In this document: piece by piece, positions 60,971 to 64,000 of the stretch | Layout of the letters: each line of letters begins with the position of its first letter | Position numbering within the stretch: the first letter of the stretch is position 1 | NCBI RefSeq assembly: GCF_024733015.1 | Contig: NZ_JANKJG010000005.1 | Coordinates: 1-64,000, forward strand | DNA: 64,000 bases | Source: Pseudosulfitobacter koreensis | GTDB lineage: Bacteria > Pseudomonadota > Alphaproteobacteria > Rhodobacterales > Rhodobacteraceae | Direction of reading: 5' to 3' | Translations under genes and position numbers: made by a program | Notes under the pieces: generated by a model | What the model was told of the DNA's origin: nothing | The model's input: the letters and a program-made list of their open reading frames with translations, nothing else | Databases searched by the model: none

Positions 60971-61911
60971 TGAAAAGACCACTCACCGCCCTTGCCCTTG
61001 CCTTGCTTGTGGCAACGCCTGCTGTCGCACAGGACCGCATGACCATCATGCTTGATTGGTTCGTGAACCCCGATCATGGCCCGATCATCATCGCCGAAGA
61101 GCAAGGTTACTTCGCCGACGTCGGGCTGGACGTCGAGGTGATTGCCCCCGCGGACCCTGCCGATCCGCCCAAGATGGCCGCAGCCGGGCGTGCCGATCTG
61201 GCGATTTCCTACCAGCCGCGCCTGCACCTTCAGGTGGCCGAGGGCATGCCGCTGATCCGGGTCGGCACGCTGGTCGCCACGCCGCTGAACTGCCTGCTGG
61301 TGCTGCAGGACGGCCCGGTTGCGCAGATCGCAGACCTTGCGGGCCGCAAGATCGGGTTTTCGGTGGCCGGCGTCGAAGAGGCGCTGCTGGCGACGATGCT
61401 GGGCCGCGCGGGTCTCGGCCTTGACGATATCGAGCTGGTCAACGTCAACTGGTCCCTCTCGCCCGCACTGATGTCCGGGCAGGTCGACGCCGTCCTTGGG
61501 GCCTTTCGCAATTTCGAGCTGAACCAGATGGAGATCGAGGGCGTTCCGGGCCGCTGTTTCTATCCCGAGGAAGAAGGCGTTCCGACCTATGACGAGTTGA
61601 TCTATGTCGCCAACCCCGAGCGGATGGACGCCGACAAGATCAGACGCTTTCTGGCGGCGACCGAAAAGGCGACGCAGTTCATCGTCAACCATCCCCAGGC
61701 AAGCTGGGAGATCTTCGCCGCCACCTCGGTCGAATTGCAGGATGCGCTGAACGAACGTGCCTGGGCCGATACCGTGCCGAGGTTTGCCCTGCGTCCCGCC
61801 GCTTTGGATCAGGGACGCTATGCCCGGTTCGAGACGTTTCTGCACGCGGCCGGATTGATCGAAGAGGTGCGCCCCGTGTCGGACCTGGCGTTGGAGCTGG
61901 GGGCACAATGA
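60970..61911 (+). CDS. thiY: ABC transporter substrate-binding protein, ThiY-like (thiamine pyrimidine)
   Basis: A 313-residue periplasmic protein with signal peptide (PLTALALALLVATPAVAQ). The mature start MTIMLDWFVNPDHGPIIIAEEQGYF is typical of NMT1/ThiY binding proteins, and the loop VIAPADPADPPKMAAAGRADLAISYQP follows (both quoted within limit across parts). It is likely to bind N-formyl-4-amino-5-aminomethyl-2-methylpyrimidine or HMP. Start ATG 60970 was chosen because it overlaps the thiF stop; a longer frame lies in thiF. tenA and the other ABC genes follow. Confidence 0.9.
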   Translation: MKRPLTALALALLVATPAVAQDRMTIMLDWFVNPDHGPIIIAEEQGYFADVGLDVEVIAPADPADPPKMAAAGRADLAISYQPRLHLQVAEGMPLIRVGTLVATPLNCLLVLQDGPVAQIADLAGRKIGFSVAGVEEALLATMLGRAGLGLDDIELVNVNWSLSPALMSGQVDAVLGAFRNFELNQMEIEGVPGRCFYPEEEGVPTYDELIYVANPERMDADKIRRFLAATEKATQFIVNHPQASWEIFAATSVELQDALNERAWADTVPRFALRPAALDQGRYARFETFLHAAGLIEEVRPVSDLALELGAQ

Positions 61912-62585
61912 GCTACGGGACCACATTTCCGCTTTGGCGCGCCGCCGCGGGCGATGCCTGGAGCGATTACACCCGCCACCCGTTCGTCGAGGGGCTGGGT
62001 GACGGCACCCTGCCGCGTGCAGCCTACCTGCATTATCTTGTACAGGATTACCTCTATCTTGTACATTATTCTCGCGCCTGGGCGCTGGCCGTGACCAAGG
62101 CCGAAACGCTGGACGAGATGCGCGCCTGTGCCGCCACCGTTCATGCGCTGCTGAACGGCGAAATGCGTCTGCATGTCCAGACCTGCGCCGCCGAGGGCAT
62201 TTCAGAGGCAGAGCTGTTCGCAGCCGCCGAGGCACCTCAGAACATCGCCTATACGCGCTATGTGCTTGATGCGGGGCATTCCGGTGATTTCCTCGACCTG
62301 ATGGCGGCGCTTGCCCCATGCGTGCTGGGCTATGGCGAGATCGGGGCGCGGCTGGCAACCTTTGGGGGCAAGACGCCCTATGCGGACTGGATCGCAACCT
62401 ATGCGGGCGCAGATTATCAGGCGGTCTGCCACAAGGCGGGTGCGCTGATCGACGGCGCCGTTGCCCGCCGCCTTGGCGAAGTGCCCGAGGACAGCCCGCG
62501 CTGGCCGCGCCTCTGCGCTCGTTTTCAGACGGCCACCCGGCTTGAAGTTGATTTCTGGGCCATGGGTCTGCGCTCGTGCCCGTGA
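61908..62585 (+). CDS. tenA: Thiaminase II / aminopyrimidine aminohydrolase TenA
   Basis: A 225-residue all-helical TenA protein. It has FPLWRAAAGDAWSDYTRHPFV, YLHYLVQDYLYLVHYSRAWA (with the catalytic residues), a central MRLHVQTCAAEGIS and TPYADWIATYAGADYQ (quoted in parts). The family Cys catalyst of the TenA_C class is not obvious: the usual nucleophile position falls in ALAPCVLGYGEIG, which has a Cys. It hydrolyses aminopyrimidines to HMP, supporting salvage. Overlaps thiY by 4 bases. Confidence 0.92.
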   Translation: MSYGTTFPLWRAAAGDAWSDYTRHPFVEGLGDGTLPRAAYLHYLVQDYLYLVHYSRAWALAVTKAETLDEMRACAATVHALLNGEMRLHVQTCAAEGISEAELFAAAEAPQNIAYTRYVLDAGHSGDFLDLMAALAPCVLGYGEIGARLATFGGKTPYADWIATYAGADYQAVCHKAGALIDGAVARRLGEVPEDSPRWPRLCARFQTATRLEVDFWAMGLRSCP

Positions 62586-63313
62586 CTATGACCGCGGCCC
62601 CGGCGCTGCATCTTTCGGGGTGTGCGACAATCGACGGCGCGCCGATCTTCGGCCCGGTTTCGGTCGAGGTTCCGCGCGGTCGATGGACCTGCCTGCTTGG
62701 GCCGTCGGGCGTGGGCAAGTCCACGGTTCTGCGGCTGATGGCCGGTCTGGGCGACGAGGTCACCCTGGAAGGCACGGTTGGCGCAGGCGACGGTGCGCCG
62801 CTTGGCGCCCGTGTGGCGCTGATGGCGCAGAGCGATCTGTTGTTGCCCTGGCTGGATGTCACCGGGAATGTCACCCTTGGTGCGCGTCTGCGGGGCCAGC
62901 CGCCACAGCTGGACCGGGCGCGCGCGGTGATCGAACAGGTGGGCCTGACCGGCCATGCCGCCAAGCGGCCAGATGCGCTTTCGGGGGGGCAGAGGCAGCG
63001 TGTGGCGCTGGCCCGGACCTTGATGGAGGACCGTCCCGTCGTCCTGCTGGACGAGCCGTTTTCGGCGCTGGACGCACGGTCGCGGGCGTTGATGCAGGAT
63101 CTGGCCGCCACCCTGCTGGCCGGACGCACGGTGCTGCACGTGACCCATGACGCCGCCGAGGCCGCGCGGTTGGGGCACAACGTGCTGCTGATGACGCAAG
63201 GGGGTATCACGTCGGTCCCGCCACCGGACGGCCCGACGCCCCGGCAATTCGATGCACCCGAAACGCTGGAGTATCAGGGCCGCCTGATGCGTCTGTTGAT
63301 GGTCGCGCAATGA
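62582..63313 (+). CDS. thiZ: ABC transporter ATP-binding protein, ThiZ-like
   Basis: A 243-residue ABC ATPase. Walker A is LGPSGVGKSTVLR, the signature LSGGQRQRVALARTLM, Walker B VVLLDEPFSALDAR and the H-loop VTHDAAEAARLG. It partners ThiX and ThiY. The start is taken as GTG 62582, overlapping the tenA stop as GTGA; GTG 62576 and ATG 62588 are alternatives in the same frame. Confidence 0.92.
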   Translation: MTMTAAPALHLSGCATIDGAPIFGPVSVEVPRGRWTCLLGPSGVGKSTVLRLMAGLGDEVTLEGTVGAGDGAPLGARVALMAQSDLLLPWLDVTGNVTLGARLRGQPPQLDRARAVIEQVGLTGHAAKRPDALSGGQRQRVALARTLMEDRPVVLLDEPFSALDARSRALMQDLAATLLAGRTVLHVTHDAAEAARLGHNVLLMTQGGITSVPPPDGPTPRQFDAPETLEYQGRLMRLLMVAQ

Positions 63314-64000
63314 TGGCGGTTGTACGGATCGCCGGTGTCACGCTTCTGGCGCTGCTGGGGTGGCAGGCGGTCGTCACGCTGGCAGAGTTACCCCGCTTTA
63401 TCCTGCCGGGGCCTGGGCTGGTTTTCACGACGCTTTGGACCAGTCGGGCGCTGATCACCGAACATGCGCTGGTCACCGCCACCGAGGTCTTGCTGGGTCT
63501 CGGGCTGGGGGCGGCCCTGGGCTTTGCCTCGGCAATCCTGCTGGCGGCATCGCCGGCTGCGCGGTCACTGCTGCGCCCGATACTGGTTTTCAGCCAGGCG
63601 GTGCCGGTCTTTGCATTGGCGCCGATCCTGACGCTCTGGCTGGGGTACGGGCTGTTGTCCAAGGTCGCCATGGCATTGCTGATCATCTATTTTCCCGTCA
63701 CCTCTTCGTTTTTCGACGCATTGATGCGCACCCCGCCCGGCTGGCTGGAGCTCGCCCGTGTGATGAACGCCACGCCTGCCCGCATCCTTTGGCGCATCCG
63801 GGTGCCCGCCGCGATGCCGGGTTTTGCCTCGGGGCTGCGGCTGGCTGCGGTCTATGCCCCCATCGGCGCGATCATCGGCGAATGGGTCGGTGCGTCGCGC
63901 GGGCTTGGCTATTTGATGCTGCTGGCAAATGGCCGAGCAAAGATCGACCTGATGTTTGCGGCGCTGCTTGTTCTGGCGGTCCTGACGCTGCTGCTGCATG
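63310..64000 (+). CDS. thiX: ABC transporter permease, ThiX-like (partial, runs off window)
   Basis: At least 230 residues of an integral permease in an open frame to the window's end. Hydrophobic segments occur at about residues 8-27, 60-80, 95-115, 120-140 and near 180 and 215. The EAA-like loop ELARVMNATPARILWRIRVP is typical of binding-protein-dependent permeases (BPD_transp_1). ATG 63310 or 63313, overlapping the thiZ stop. It probably continues past 64000 by some residues. With ThiZ and ThiY it imports a thiamine pyrimidine precursor. Confidence 0.9.
   Translation, partial: MMAVVRIAGVTLLALLGWQAVVTLAELPRFILPGPGLVFTTLWTSRALITEHALVTATEVLLGLGLGAALGFASAILLAASPAARSLLRPILVFSQAVPVFALAPILTLWLGYGLLSKVAMALLIIYFPVTSSFFDALMRTPPGWLELARVMNATPARILWRIRVPAAMPGFASGLRLAAVYAPIGAIIGEWVGASRGLGYLMLLANGRAKIDLMFAALLVLAVLTLLLH

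Noticed and set aside
60931..63210. 759-residue open frame on the minus strand
   Set aside because: It is antisense to thiY, tenA and thiZ; Arg/Ala/Pro/His-rich with no domain motifs.

Overview
The window looks like chromosome of a marine-type alphaproteobacterium of the Roseobacter group (Rhodobacteraceae). The evidence is high GC, tightly overlapping ATGA gene junctions, a ChpT-type histidine phosphotransferase, DUF3553, an olsB-olsA ornithine-lipid pair, an L21 protein with a C-terminal HhH tail, and a liv/acyl-CoA metabolic block. This assignment is inferred from gene content; no rRNA or marker phylogeny was possible.

Layout. (1) 1-1283: mobile-element debris, namely terminal repeats resembling an IS21-type end and a decayed IS30-family element with recognisable inverted repeats. 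It truncates an aldehyde dehydrogenase (1245-1976). (2) 1245-10250: an unassigned metabolic cluster of two converging operons. The plus arm has the ALDH remnant, a DUF1330 protein, a DRE-TIM aldolase, an alpha/beta hydrolase, an isopropylmalate-dehydrogenase-like enzyme and a RraA-DUF6282 fusion. The minus arm has a cytochrome P450 with an aberrant I-helix, a dGTPase-like HD protein and an MFS-like transporter. This is the best candidate for an undescribed pathway. (3) 10359-11987: phosphoglucomutase. (4) 12221-40851: a roughly 28 kb acyl-CoA catabolic block. It holds acyl-CoA and acetoacetyl-CoA synthetases, three acyl-CoA dehydrogenases, enoyl-CoA hydratases, SDRs, thiolase, MaoC hydratase, thioesterase, a LivFGMHJ importer, an IclR regulator and an APH-type kinase. 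One dehydrogenase is ACAD10/11-like and the kinase resembles the kinase half of ACAD11, so the block may degrade hydroxylated or branched acids via a phospho-acyl-CoA intermediate. (5) 40942-42542: aroQ overlapping an orphan LuxR whose AHL-contacting residues are substituted, then palindromes including a lux-box-like site and a strongly structured candidate small RNA with a terminator. (6) 42560-56064: a TAT-exported MBL protein, a small secreted protein, tsf-rpsB, olsBA, DUF3553, chpT, proA-proB-obgE-GNAT-rpmA-rplU, two tandem DUF2059 secreted proteins and tRNA-Ser(CGA). (7) 56501-64000: a TPP riboswitch followed by the overlapping operon thiD-thiO-thiS-thiG-thiE-thiF-thiY-tenA-thiZ-thiX, running off the right edge.

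Genes in regions 4 and 7 form coherent pathways (uptake, activation, beta-oxidation and acetyl-CoA release; thiamine synthesis plus pyrimidine salvage). Region 2 does not match a pathway I can name. All start choices, promoters and terminators were read by eye.
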